NCBI GenBank assembly: GCA_047495785.1
Contig: JBLDXI010000029.1
Location: 2,170,001-2,234,000, forward strand
Length of the DNA: 64,000 nt
Direction of reading: 5' to 3'
Source: Lepidodermella squamata
Taxonomy: Eukaryota > Gastrotricha
How positions within the stretch are numbered: position 1 is the stretch's first letter; every line of letters starts with the position of its first letter. The notes beneath the pieces were generated by a model. That model saw only the letters and a list, made by a program, of their open reading frames with translations. It made no database searches and had not been told where the DNA came from. Both the position numbers and the translations under genes were made by a program. Below are positions 15,182 to 26,099 of the stretch, one piece after another.

Positions 15182-16032
15182 AAAGATACCAATCGCAATT
15201 TAGGACTTTTATTATTGTTAATGATCAGTGATTATGAATCAATTATGAGTTCAAAGTATTATATTGCAGAATAGCGTGAATATCGAAGACTGCTTTGAAA
15301 TAAAATGAAATTTGAAATTTATAAACAAAAGGCCATTTTTACGCGACATTTTGGAGACGCATGGGAAGTTATACTTGGAATATATATTACCTTGTTAAGC
15401 TCCCTAATTAAAGCAAAAATTAAGCTGCAGTGTACGAAGAGAGAATCAGAGGGAATCGGTACTTGCTGTTATTTTCCAGTTCGACAGGTAAAGTTGAGAA
15501 TATACTAGAAAAAACCTTTGGGGCCATTTGATCTACAATTCGGGTCAGCAAATATTCTTTAGTTCGACGATCCTGAGAAGGTGCTTGAAATGTCGGTGTA
15601 GTATCCTTATTCATACTTTGTCTCATAATTGCTTCATTATATTTTTTACGAACAAAGTATTGCGTACACTAATAGTCTGAGGTCATAAAACAACCCACAA
15701 GCTGATCTGCTCATGCGAAAATAATTGATAGCCAGCATGTGCTCCACGGGTAATGCGCCATATGCCACCTACATTATACGCTGCATAATTTTTCGTACAA
15801 TTTATTACGTTATTAGTTTTACAATTATATTCCGCGGTAATTCAAGCGGTAATTCATAGACCTAAATGTCTTTAGCGGGAGAGATTTTGCACTGACTTTG
15901 GTCTTCTTTTTACTGGGTCAACCCTTGTTAGCTATTAACTAAATTGGACACTTTCTTTTATTATAATTCCGAATTCAGCCCGTTTCTGGCCCGAAATCTC
16001 CTGGGGAATTGCTGATAGGATTTTTCGTAGAT
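15182..16032. other. Intergenic region, AT-rich
   Basis: About 850 bp between the GH31 pair and the anoctamin gene, both on the plus strand. AATAAAATG near 15299 could serve as a poly(A) signal. The short frames have no conserved features and I see no RNA gene. Confidence 0.45.
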
Positions 16033-18686
16033 ATGGCGAGCGTTAAATTTGATGATGACGGGGAGCCATCATTGGATTCCGGCGCAAGCAGTCGCCGCTC
16101 CTCAGTTTATTCGTCATCTCTCAGCCTCAAATTGCGAAAATTTCGATTATCGATGAAATTTCTATCGGTTCTACGTGGCAATTGTGATGTGGCTTTGGTA
16201 CTCAGTGAAAACATTGACGAGGTAGAGGCACGTAAACTGGCCAACGTCCTCCTAGAGCGGAAACGCGGGTTGGAAATCCGTATTCTGAATCTCACGAAAT
16301 GCAAAGCTTTCAGCATCACTGCAACAACAAAATCGTAAATTCAAGTCTTGGAAATTCAACTTTGTTATCATATACTTACACATCTCATTAGATTGTTGGA
16401 ATGGGCTGATGAATTCCGATTAGCGAAAAGAGAGCGAGAAACAGGTCATTTGAGGACATTTGTATTGGACCAATTCGAGTTGTTTGAGCTCAGCGAGGTA
16501 CCCGATCAGTTTTTCACGCAAACCGAGCGACAACTCCTGATAAAAATGGCCATTGAAACCATTCGAGCCTTGTCTATCGTTGAATTTCACGCAGATGCGC
16601 AAATCAGCAAAGGAAGACCAATAGGTCGGCGAATTCGCCTCTCGCTGTGAGTGCCTTGAATTTTTGTGTCCTTTCAGTTGCCCACCTTCAACTTGCCGGA
16701 GTTGTGACCAGCTTCTTTCCTTTGCACGCTCCACTTAACATTCTGGATCTGCGCAAACGATGGATACCCTCAGACCGGTTGAACATCAAGCAGCCATTAG
16801 GTGATGCGCTTTTTTATGTCGCCATGATATACTTATATTTCTGTCCGCCCGATAGATGACATATGCTCATACTTCGATTGTTCAATCGCCCTCTACTTCG
16901 CTTGGCTTGAATTCTACACTAGATGGCTATTCCCACCAGCTTTGTTCGGCATCTTGCTATGGACCTTCGAACCAACATTCTTGGACCCAAACATTGAATC
17001 TCGACGTGAAAATATGCCAAATGTCACTATCGTCACTTGCCTCATTCTGTTCAACACAATTTGGTTCGCGCTTTTCCGCAAATTTTGGCAGCGAAAGAAC
17101 AGCGAATTAGCTTTTCGGTGGGGTGCCATCGACCATCGTGAGACCAGTGAAAAATATTTCATCGAACCTAGGCCTTTATTCTCAGTAATTTTTTGAAAGC
17201 TTCTTGCCCAAGTTTCAATAACTCTATTTTTCAGGGGAGTCCTGATACAAATCCTGTCACAGGAAAGCCGACCCTCTACTGGCCTGATTGGAAGCGAAAT
17301 TTTATTTTCTACTTCGTATCGGTGCCAATAATTGTCGTCTGCATTTGTCTGATGATGCTAGCATCTATGATTTGCCTTCGTCTGGAAAAGTACGTCGAGA
17401 AGCATGCTAGCAATTTTACTTTTCCCTTCGATTACATTGTCGGCGCACTGCCTTTGGTATTCTTTGTATTCATCCTCAACTACTTCGACAACGCTTTCAT
17501 GACTGTAGCCTTAAAACTCAACGATATGGGTATGTTATCCTAAATGACTGATCCAGTATCCAATACTTGCTAAAATCATTACGTCAGAAAATCATTATTC
17601 GCAAATCGATTATGTTAAACAGCTTCAAGGAAAGCTTATTGTGGTAAGGATCTTCGCAGCTCAGTGTTATTTCCATTATTGTCAACTATTACAGTTTCGG
17701 TTTCTCAACGGCTTTCTACCGCTATTTTATACGGCTTTTTACAATCGAGACTTTAAAGATTTGCAAGAACAAGTAGCAGCTTTGGTTATGCTGCGTCAAG
17801 TTGCCAGTAATGCAACTGAAGTTTTATGGCCCTACCTTATGGCTAAATATCAGCAGCTATCGATCAAAAACTCGAAGAACAAGGCCGAATCTTCAGAGAA
17901 TGAAGATGAGAGTAGCGAATTGAGGTCACACGTCAAAGATAGTAAGATTATTTCTCGATATCCCTGCTAGGTATGTTTCCTTCATTACTACAGCTCTCGG
18001 TGCATTTTTGCATCGCCGAACTCGTCGGAAGAGTTCACTGCGTAATATGGTGGCTACTGTCAAGCAGAACGCGACCGTTGCCAGCCAAATTGAGAATGAA
18101 GCTGTCATGCAAGAGGTAAGAAGAGGATCTAAGCCCACAGATAAAGATTAAGATGGATTTGTATTTTTTTTCATAGTTCGATGACTGCTTTGAGGATTAC
18201 CTGGAAATGTTCTGCCAGCTTGGCTACATCATGATGTTCGCTGCCGCATTTCCACCTGTTGCTTTCTGGTGTCTGGTCAACAACTTGGTCGAAATTAAGA
18301 CCGACGCCCTCAAAATGTGTTCGGTCTACCAGCGCCCCTTCGCCCGAGAACGGGTGCGAGACATTGGCATCTGGAAACCTGCCTTCGAAATGTTGGCAAT
18401 CGCTTCAGTTGTCGTCAACGTAGCTCTTATCGCCAATTTCGACATCATTAATGGATTCTTCCCAACGGAAATGCTGGACAAACATCACGCAGCCCTTATT
18501 GCGGTTATCGTCGCCGAGCATGCGATATTCGCTTTGATGGCGTTTGCCAATCGGGTTTTGGATGACGTCCCGGCTAGTATTCAAATTGAAATCGCGAAAA
18601 GGGAGTACGCTCTTTTAACCGCAGCTTCGAAAGCGTTAGCCGAAACGCAACATTCAAGTGGAAGCGAGCAATTAATCGCAGAGTAA
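16033..18686 (+). CDS. ANO10: Anoctamin-10-like protein (TMEM16K family)
   Basis: The ATG at 16033 begins MASVKFDDDGEP. The cytosolic N-terminus contains LLEWADEFRLAKRERETGH. The anoctamin core has FPLHAPLNILDLRKRWI, then LNIKQPL joined by an intron to DDICSYFDCSIALYFAW. Successive membrane helices follow: WLFPPALFGILLWTF, MPNVTIVTCLILFNTIWFAL, NFIFYFVSVPIIVVCICLMM and IVGALPLVFFVFILNYF. The last exon (from about 18176) contains DYLEMFCQLGYIMMFAAAFP, then ALKMCSVYQRPFARER and VRDIGIWKPAFEMLAIASVV. These closely follow the ANO10 C-terminal region rather than ANO1/2. Family members are ER-located lipid scramblases. The loop around 17810-17960 carries a Lys/Glu/Ser-rich insertion. Introns are short and phase-consistent. 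A stop is present at 18684-18686. Orthology is judged from motif memory only. Confidence 0.85.
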
Positions 18687-19587
18687 CACCTATAAACCTA
18701 AACTATTGCTTAACACATAAAGCGCTCTCATATTAAACGAAGATTTCGAAAGATAAATTTGAAATGATAATTCTGTTCTTGCAATTAGGAGCTTCATTTC
18801 CTTGTAACGTTATAGGGCCGCAGGAAATTTTAGATTTTTCCATACGAAACGGGAGTTATAATCAGACAGTAAGACTTCAAATACAACGTACGGAAATGAA
18901 TTGTCAGACACACTCATGATTAGCATATAGCATATAGGAAGCATTTTGAGGCCTTTAACTTGAGAAAATTTCTGAAAATTGGCGAGGAACGCTAGGGGCT
19001 CAACGGAAGTTCCCAGTAGGTTTAGCTTCAGGCAATTATTCAATTAAACCTTCTACCAAAGTTGTACGCGATTAAAAATGGTTACGCATTTTATTCCAAG
19101 AGTCATTGCAACGCCATGACACACTGCATTTAGTACCAGTGACATGTAAGAGTTCAATACGTAGGAGGACACGGATAGCATTGACTTCGCCATTAATGCT
19201 TATACGAGCTCGACAGGAAACGCGAATCGTGTCCAGTCGTTTCGCCGTGGCTCTATTAGGACATATTGTACACGAAAGAACAAACGCGGGTAGACGTTAA
19301 AAAATCGAAGGCTCGGTATTTCGCATTCCAGGTGTATCGAATATAACAGACAAAGATGTTCCTTTTTCGCTCACTCATGCACTGCATAGAGAATTTTACT
19401 CTGTATTGACTCATGCTTCCCACTGAGATCAATTTCGCGTACATACAAAAATATGACACCCATCCCAACATGATAAAAGCTTCCGTGACGATCTTGGCCC
19501 TGAAGATACACAATTTGCAGACATTAGGTGATCAATTTTTATGACAGGTGGGTAACGATTAGCATCAGCCTAGTAGTTACAGTAACA
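18687..19587. other. Intergenic region
   Basis: About 900 bp between the anoctamin gene and the first intronless receptor. It contains several short frames on both strands with no recognisable protein or RNA. The frame that continues upstream from the receptor start uses GTG and adds no conserved sequence. Confidence 0.45.
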
Positions 19588-21906
19588 ATGAAAAGCGCAT
19601 ACCTGACATACTTGGTTCTTTTGACGATACAGCATGTCTATGCAGCAGAAAGATTAACCATTATAGCACTGATACCGCCAAGTTCAGATTCCGGAGGAGC
19701 CAATGTCTGCCAACATTCGATGGAGGTAGCTATTGACTATGTAAATAGAGGCCACGCGAAAATCCTCTCAAATTACTCGCTAGAAGTCGCCTACCTCGAC
19801 GAAGGCGCTCTCTCAAGTGATGCGCCATTGAACTTTGTCAAGTTCATCTCAGGATACAATGCTGAATCTGGCACGTTTCTCGCACCGGTTGTAGTCGGAC
19901 CATACTATGCTTGCAATACTGTTTCGTCAATCATTCGCAGCTTCAACATGGTACAATTCGCAACTTGGTGTGGAAGTTCTATGTTTACAGGAAATCGCTT
20001 GAAGTTCCCTAACTTGTACCGACGCGTTACTCCACAGGAGAATTATTTCGTCCCATTTTTATACCTCGCTAAAATGATTGCGAAATGGAATCAAGTGGGT
20101 ATAACTTATTCGCCGGACAATTTGTCAGAATCCTTGGCGGCAAAATTATTCTTGCAGACTTTTGAAACCGAATCAAGAGCCGTTGTATGGATTTCTCCGT
20201 TTCTACCACTGCAAGCCGATGACGTTCTTGTATCCCTGAGAAAAAGTGATGCGAGGATCATTTTTCTCGGATTTTTCGAAAACTTTCAACTAATTCAATT
20301 TCTCTGCGCGGCTCATCGGAGGGGTGTTAGTGGTGATCGATACCACTTTGTAACGTATACAACCGCTTTTTCTGACCCCGGAACTTTGAATCTCACAATG
20401 CAGGAAAATTGCAGTAACGAGGTGGTGGATGAAATGTTCAGTCGAACGACATTCATCGGGAACTTTGAAGGTCTAGCATCTCCGACCAATAAAAACTCCT
20501 CGATAGGATATGATATTGCTGAGTTCGATCGGCGATTGGACCGATTGCTGAACCACTCTAAGCCGCCAGAATATCCGAAAAGGTACGTATGCCACGATGC
20601 AATGCTACACGCACTGACATCGCTTCACCAAGCTGAAATTCGATTGGCCAGGGAAAATTTGACCCTGAAAAACTTCTCAACCCATCCGAGGCAAGTTATG
20701 ACAGCCGTTAACCAATCTGCCGCCGCAGCTGATTATGAGGGTCTTCAATTCCGACTAAAATACTCCAGGGACCGATTAGAATCTGATGGGAGGTTTCAGG
20801 GCATCGGGCAGTATTTCACCGAAGACCGAAAGTTACATCTTATCTGGCGTTTGTGGCACAACGGCGAAACTAGCGCAACCGTTTACAACCTCAGTTATTA
20901 CGACATTGTTCAGTATCTGGAACCAAGTTGGAAAACGAAAAACGGGGATATGCCAAAAGATCTTTCAATTGTCAAGCATTTCACGAAAATTGTTCCATTA
21001 GCCGTATTTTGGGCTGTCGTTTTTCTCGCATTTACAGCATCGATTCATTACGTGCTATTGATGATTAAGCTGGAGATAGTCAGAAGAAAGCACTTTCCCC
21101 TATTTATCGCTGCATTTTTGGAAAACTGCGCTGCAATTACGTTCGTGTCCCCTGCCTCCGCGATCATTTGCGTCTTACAGGCCTTCCTTGCTGCCATGGG
21201 GGTGGCCTTTACTTCAATCTTCCTCCTCGCGAAGTTGATCTCCATTTACATAGCCGCGAAAAGGTTCGCCGCTAAAAGATATCGACCACATTCGAATAAA
21301 GTGGGCAAAGCGAATAAAGGCAAGAAGATTAGTTCTGCATTGAACGCCGCGAAACCTGAACCTCGGACGAAAAAGCTGTTGCGCCACGCCTACCCGATTG
21401 TCGCGACAACTCTAACCGTAGCAAATACTGTTATTGTGACATCATGGCTGGCGAGTTTGGATTTCACGCATCCGTTTACTGTTGTTAGCAATCATCTGTA
21501 TGACCAAGAAGAGGACAAATATTACGATTTATCCTTTGAAATATGCGCGGAGAACTATTTGTCCCCGAAATCAATCGCTTATCTACATCTTTTAATTCAA
21601 ATTGGCTGCGCCTATGTCACTTTCAGGTTCTACACTATGAGTCAAATACCTTTGGAAATTGCCGAAGAGGTGAAAATGCTGCAAATAGCTAGTGTGAATT
21701 GTTTGGTCATTTTCGTTCTGGTCTTGATTGCTGTAAATGTCCCATTTCCAATACTTCAAAAGCAGGAGATCAGAGCGTTTGGCCTGTTGATCCACGGTAA
21801 TTCATGCGTTGCGGTTATCACAGTTATTTTCAGCAAAATTAGATGTTTCAAGAGGCGGACTCTACCTTCAATAAGTAGCTTCAATCTTAATCGAATATCC
21901 CCTTGA
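19588..21906 (+). CDS. GABA-B-like class C GPCR, intronless
   Basis: A single open frame of about 772 codons. The ATG at 19588 opens a signal peptide (MKSAYLTYLVLLTIQHVYA). The ectodomain (to about residue 450) has the ligand-binding-region layout: CQHSMEVAIDYVNRG, FLAPVVVGPYYACNT, FATWCGSSMFTG, NLYRRVTPQENYFVPF and RYVCHDAMLHALTS, with many N-glycosylation sequons. Seven hydrophobic helices follow: IVPLAVFWAVVFLAF, FIAAFLENCAAITF, IICVLQAFLAAMGVAFTSIF, AYPIVATTLTVANTVIVTSW, YLHLLIQIGCAYVTF, VNCLVIFVLVLIAVNVPF and FGLLIHGNSCVAVITVIF. The helix-3 LAAMGVAFTS...LLAKLI segment matches the GABA-B style. The cytoplasmic tail is only about 20 residues and lacks the coiled coil of canonical GABA-B subunits. 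It lies tail to tail with a paralogue 221 bp away. Absence of introns in this intron-rich setting suggests retroposition or intron loss. Ligand unknown. Confidence 0.82.
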   Translation: MKSAYLTYLVLLTIQHVYAAERLTIIALIPPSSDSGGANVCQHSMEVAIDYVNRGHAKILSNYSLEVAYLDEGALSSDAPLNFVKFISGYNAESGTFLAPVVVGPYYACNTVSSIIRSFNMVQFATWCGSSMFTGNRLKFPNLYRRVTPQENYFVPFLYLAKMIAKWNQVGITYSPDNLSESLAAKLFLQTFETESRAVVWISPFLPLQADDVLVSLRKSDARIIFLGFFENFQLIQFLCAAHRRGVSGDRYHFVTYTTAFSDPGTLNLTMQENCSNEVVDEMFSRTTFIGNFEGLASPTNKNSSIGYDIAEFDRRLDRLLNHSKPPEYPKRYVCHDAMLHALTSLHQAEIRLARENLTLKNFSTHPRQVMTAVNQSAAAADYEGLQFRLKYSRDRLESDGRFQGIGQYFTEDRKLHLIWRLWHNGETSATVYNLSYYDIVQYLEPSWKTKNGDMPKDLSIVKHFTKIVPLAVFWAVVFLAFTASIHYVLLMIKLEIVRRKHFPLFIAAFLENCAAITFVSPASAIICVLQAFLAAMGVAFTSIFLLAKLISIYIAAKRFAAKRYRPHSNKVGKANKGKKISSALNAAKPEPRTKKLLRHAYPIVATTLTVANTVIVTSWLASLDFTHPFTVVSNHLYDQEEDKYYDLSFEICAENYLSPKSIAYLHLLIQIGCAYVTFRFYTMSQIPLEIAEEVKMLQIASVNCLVIFVLVLIAVNVPFPILQKQEIRAFGLLIHGNSCVAVITVIFSKIRCFKRRTLPSISSFNLNRISP

Positions 21907-22127
21907 TAAATTTTATGACATTGTCTGTTAGTTTCAGACCACCTTCACGTTGTTCCATTGAATCTTGTTCCATTGAATCTACAAAAAGTATGATTCTGAT
22001 GAGAAAGCCGCGTTTTGCTAATACATAATTAGATCCATAGATCGATCTATATAGATAAAGAATTTGTACAACCTTATTCCCTCCATTTTACTATGCATCC
22101 TGCTGACTTAGCGATGGTTCTTTTATT

Positions 22128-24335
22128 TCATGATTGGTTCATTTTTGGCATCACCATGGGAATAAAGTTTGCTGCTGCAATAGTAATAAGAATAACTAAT
22201 GATAGTATTATGTCATAGCTAAAGCTAGGCGCCAAAATGTACCCGATAGCCACAGCAGCCGTGAAAAGAGTAGATGTCAGTAAACCGGAAAGTTTCGCAG
22301 CTTTCATCTCTGCGTACATTTCCGAAAACCGCTGATTGGTGCGCATTTTCAGGATGCAAAAAATAATCAAAACAAAAACAAGCGAATGAATTGTTAACAA
22401 TGCACCAAGCCATTTACCTGTCCATTTCGATAAGCATACTGTCATTTCTTCATAAACGTAAGTATCCAAGTTAGGGACGTACTCCCCTGGTATCTTCGAT
22501 GAAGTATGCGCATAAATGGGATCAATGTTCAGCCATATTAAAACGGCTAAGAAACTCGCAGTGGCAAAAGCCGACGCGCTTAAAATATCTAGCTTGATGT
22601 TGACTTGAAACGGCACTAAAACGGGTCTCCTATTCGAGAAACCGTTCCGTTGAACTCGACGGCTTTTAGAGCTTAACTTGTCTAAGAATAATTTCATTTG
22701 TGATAATCTCGATAGGATGCCTCCTGAAAGAAATGAAACCCCCAGAGCGGTAGTAATGATTGTTAAAGAGCAAACCAATTGCGTTCGCATTCTAGCTTCG
22801 GCAGAAATTAAAACTGCTGATGAAGAAAGAAATAAACAGCTGAAGAGCTGATTGAAATAACGCCAGTCGACGGAAATTCGCTCTTTCTTTTTGATGATAA
22901 TGACCTTCATAATAAGAAGAATTTCACAACCTGCGATAACAGCAACGATGATAAACCATGGAAGGGGTACCTGGTGTGTTATCCGGCTTGAGCCTGGAGA
23001 GTCGGCCGGTAGATCTTTCCAACTAATAGGATGCAACCCGACGAAACTAAAAGCTCCCGGATCTGTTACATTCGAAGTATTCTGCTGGAGAGATGAGCGA
23101 TATCTGACTAGTAAGCCTTTACCCCGTTGCCAAGTCATGATCACCTGAGCCTCGTAATCCCACTCTAGCCGCTTTGAGTAGTGGAAATTTCCGTATCTCA
23201 GTCCTGTGAAGTTGACACGACTTGTCGATGAATTCGCAATTTTCATAACAAGTTCAGGATATTTCGCATAGTCGCGAATGGTCAAGTTCATGAGCTTTAG
23301 TTGTCTTTCAGTTTCGTTAAGGACGATGAGGCTCTCAAGGGCAGAGTCGTAGCAGGCAAGCCGAAACTGATCCCCATCACGAGCGACGGTTCCAGACCGT
23401 TGGAGTAGCATATGTTTGAAAGATGTCACATTATTCCCGAGCTCATCGTTGCCTGACGGTGTCATAGGAACTGTTTCAGCTGCTCCGATTATCAGTAGAG
23501 ACTGGAGTTGCTCAAGGTAGATACTTTGGTTACATCCTGGTGGGTACAATTGATTTGGGGTGGGTTCTAGAAAGGTAATCGTTGAGACAATGAACATGTA
23601 CCTCGACCCGCTAAGTCCGTTCCTATGAGCAATGCAAAGAAAGGCAAGAGTCTGCTTTCCATCAGCGCCTTCAAAGGTAAATATCCGAATATCATCCCGT
23701 TTGAAGGATATCATCATCTCATCAGAAATATCGATGAACGCTTCAAATCTTTGAACCTTAATTCCAGCTTCTACGGCAATTTCGTGGAAGAAAATCCCGG
23801 TTTCCACTGAGAAACTGTATGCTAAAGCCACGACAATTGCAAGTTTCCGCCAGGGAGTGAATCTTTTGATGAAATGAAGGCGAACTATCAGCCCGAGTTC
23901 AGCTGGACCGCGGACGCGGTACATATTCGGATACAAATTTCGCCTAGCCGTCTGAGCTGGGGCTGTGCAAGATCCTGCGATCATCACCATGTTCATATGA
24001 TGAGCGATGGAACCCCAGGCCTTACAACTGGACGCTGCAATTGTTCCGGCAGTAACCGGCGCAATGAAGCTGCCGTTTTGTCCTGATGGTAGATTTTCTC
24101 GAAGAAAATTCACGCCAGCCGCGGCAGCCCTGGCGGTGAGAGGTTCTTCTTCGCGTATGTCGAACTCCACTCTGTAACCAGGCAGTAGGTTTTGTGAGTT
24201 GGCCATTTCGCCGACTAATTTGAATGCCAGGTGGCATCTTTCAAAAGTCGGAGGAAGTTGCGTCAAAATTACCAGACGGTCATGGTATGCAGTCGCAGCG
24301 ACTTCGAAAACGATCAGAAGTAAGAGGCTTTTCAT
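22128..24335 (-). CDS. GABA-B-like class C GPCR, intronless
   Basis: A single open frame of 735 codons from the ATG at 24333-24335, giving a signal peptide MKSLLLLIVFEVAATAY. In-frame ATGs up to about 40 bases farther out are possible. The ectodomain has RLVILTQLPPTFERCHLAFK, SFIAPVTAGTIAASSC, NLYPNMYRVRGPAELGLIV and LACYDSALESLIVLN. Helices follow: WFIIVAVIAGCEILLIM, YFNQLFSCLFLSSSAVLI, LTIITTALGVSFLSGGIL, ASAFATASFLAVLIWL, LLTIHSLVFVLIIFCIL, LLTSTLFTAAVAIGYIL and IILSLVILITIAAANF. The protein stops nine residues later (MPKMNQS), so it has essentially no cytoplasmic tail. Divergence from the plus-strand partner is large although the layout is the same. Fragments of a near copy are scrambled just upstream (24.8-25.2 kb). 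Likely a member of a lineage-specific receptor family; signalling partner unknown. Confidence 0.82.
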   Translation of the reverse strand: MKSLLLLIVFEVAATAYHDRLVILTQLPPTFERCHLAFKLVGEMANSQNLLPGYRVEFDIREEEPLTARAAAAGVNFLRENLPSGQNGSFIAPVTAGTIAASSCKAWGSIAHHMNMVMIAGSCTAPAQTARRNLYPNMYRVRGPAELGLIVRLHFIKRFTPWRKLAIVVALAYSFSVETGIFFHEIAVEAGIKVQRFEAFIDISDEMMISFKRDDIRIFTFEGADGKQTLAFLCIAHRNGLSGSRYMFIVSTITFLEPTPNQLYPPGCNQSIYLEQLQSLLIIGAAETVPMTPSGNDELGNNVTSFKHMLLQRSGTVARDGDQFRLACYDSALESLIVLNETERQLKLMNLTIRDYAKYPELVMKIANSSTSRVNFTGLRYGNFHYSKRLEWDYEAQVIMTWQRGKGLLVRYRSSLQQNTSNVTDPGAFSFVGLHPISWKDLPADSPGSSRITHQVPLPWFIIVAVIAGCEILLIMKVIIIKKKERISVDWRYFNQLFSCLFLSSSAVLISAEARMRTQLVCSLTIITTALGVSFLSGGILSRLSQMKLFLDKLSSKSRRVQRNGFSNRRPVLVPFQVNIKLDILSASAFATASFLAVLIWLNIDPIYAHTSSKIPGEYVPNLDTYVYEEMTVCLSKWTGKWLGALLTIHSLVFVLIIFCILKMRTNQRFSEMYAEMKAAKLSGLLTSTLFTAAVAIGYILAPSFSYDIILSLVILITIAAANFIPMVMPKMNQS

Positions 24336-24769
24336 ATATAATATAGCTGCAACGTTTATAATGTAATGCATCATGTAATCATGTAGGGCAGAAAGGAGAG
24401 TCGGCAGCAAAACAAGGAATAGTAACTAGTAAGAATGATTAATGATTAGCAAGATTAACAGCGATCGAAGCTGTTGCAATTTGGAAGCCTGCAAAACTAG
24501 CACACCGGTTGGGAAATTAAAGATTACGCCGTCACCTCGCTAATGTGACGTGCTCTCAGCCTCTATTCGAGGCTAATAATTCTCATTTCGACAATGCGGG
24601 GTTGATGCAGTGAATGGGATGCCTGACTTCATTCTGGAAAAACAAGAGTCAGCGATTTTAATTGGCTTCAAAGGTGCGATGAAAATCAAGCTCCGCCTCC
24701 AGTCCTGATCACCGAATTCTTCAGTTAATTATTCATTGTGAACTTCTTGTTCAAGTCCGCATTGTAGAA

Positions 24770-25250
24770 ACCATATCCTGACATATGTCGACTGCATATC
24801 CTGACCGTGTGGTAATATTGACGCAACTTCCTCCGACTTTTGAAAGATGCAGTCAAATTAGTCGGTGAAATGGCCAACTCACAAAATGCGTTCGTACTCT
24901 AGCTTCAGCAGATGTTAAAGCTGCCGAGGAAGCAAGAAACAAGCAGCTGGAGAGCTGGTCGCAAAAGTCAACGGTAAGTAGCTCTTTAATTTTGATGACA
25001 ATGACCTTCGTAGACAGAAGAATTTTACAACCTGCAATAACAGTCGTGATGAGCAAACGGATTTTCGTGGTGTTCCGTGATCAAGGGTACCTTTCACTTT
25101 CACTTTCAACTTCAGATCCCAAGAGCAAGTCCCAAAAAGGTTGCGGCGAGTAGTCTTCGAAAATGAGACCGGTTTTATTGCCGCTGATGTATGAATCTGA
25201 CTCGTAAGTAGTACCGACCACGAGGTTTTAATGCACTGTGGCGTTTGCAC
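24770..25250. pseudogene. Rearranged class C GPCR pseudogene (two pieces in opposite orientation)
   Basis: Bases about 24785-24886, read on the plus strand, match the start of the adjacent receptor (the sense of 24190-24290 reversed): GACGCAACTTCCTCCGACTT and GAAATGGCCAACTCACAAAA are shared. About 8 bp are lost in between, which shifts the frame. The homology then jumps, with no spacer, at 24887 to the region of helices 1-3 of the same receptor (equivalent to 22785-22945), which lies in the opposite coding direction: TCTAGCTTC(A/G)GCAGA and CAATGACCTTCGTA are its landmarks. Weaker similarity continues to about 25250. So an N-terminal piece and a membrane-domain piece were joined head to head and everything between was lost. 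No product is expected. Confidence 0.75.
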
Positions 25251-25644
25251 TTTTGTTTTCTGTACTCCCTCGTCTGATAGGTAGCTGATCGTATTGGATG
25301 TCAGAAGCAGTACTGGTTGTACTTGGGCCTTGAATGATGAACGATGAACAATAATTGCCAAGATTATTAGCTATATGTTAAGGTGGAGACATTTCTCGGT
25401 TATCATGCAAGGTTAACGCTGTTCGAGCAACATATATCCGTTAAAGTTTATTCTTAATTATTTAAACGTAACACGCGAAGCAGTGATTCCACAACAGAGT
25501 AATAAATATATCAAATTACCCGAATAATACATTTGCAAGCGTTCTATGTTCAACAGATGCCAGCTAGCTCAACGTTTTTAATTGCAAACCATCCAGTAAT
25601 ACTTACGTAAATTTCCAAAAGCAGTTCCTGCGTAGAGGACTGCC

Positions 25645-26005
25645 TTAAACCCTTATGGAAATTGACTTGGGGGCTCCGCGGCCTTCGCCACTGGGCTTGC
25701 TGGGAATCGTGTTTGCAACCTTCCCAGTCGAGTCAGGCAAAACCACTTTAATTGGCTTCTTCTGGTGATGCGCCGGACGTGCGCCGCGGGGCCTCGCAAA
25801 ATGATGTGGCATACCCCCGCCACTACTTGAAAATGATGCAGGCACATTCCGCTGAATAATTGAAGCATGTTTAATAGCGTGGCTTTCCTCTGCCAGGAAA
25901 ATACAGGCGACAACGCCAACCTTTTTCAAGATATTATTAAAAAATTTAGCTTTCCAAAACGAAGGAATAACTTACGAATAGCGCTGGAGCAACAAAACGG
26001 AGCAT
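25645..26005 (-). CDS. Small secreted basic His/Pro/Arg-rich peptide precursor
   Basis: Two exons. Exon 1 (25976-26005) encodes MLRFVAPALF and ends at GTAAGT. After a 55 bp intron ending AAAAG, exon 2 (25645-25920) continues in phase 0 with VGVVACIFLAEESHA. The join makes a textbook signal peptide of about 25 residues, which neither exon shows alone. The mature part (about 75 residues) is basic and rich in Pro, His, Gly and Ser (MPHHFARPRGARPAHHQKKP), has no Cys and ends SISIRV. A TATA box sits about 80 bp upstream of the ATG. I do not recognise a family. Size, charge and secretion would suit an antimicrobial or cuticle/mucus peptide, or a neuropeptide precursor, although clear repeated dibasic-flanked peptides are absent. 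The 101-residue total comes from my splice model. Confidence 0.6.
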
Positions 26006-26086
26006 TATCTACTGAGGATGAGAAAGAAAGTGTGAATTTCAACAAAGAATAATTGAGAAATGACGGTTTATGCTGCTTACAATGCC

Positions 26087-26094
26087 TTTTTATA
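26087..26094 (-). promoter_or_regulatory. TATA box for the small secreted peptide gene
   Basis: TATAAAAA on the minus strand within GGTATAAAAAGGCATT. It lies about 80 bases upstream of the ATG at 26005, leaving room for a start site about 30 bases downstream and a 5' leader of about 50 bases. Confidence 0.55.
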
Positions 26095-26099
26095 CCCTA

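Noticed and set aside
19106-19300. Basic 64-codon frame between the anoctamin and receptor genes
   Set aside because: Short, intergenic, without homology or signal peptide; expected by chance.
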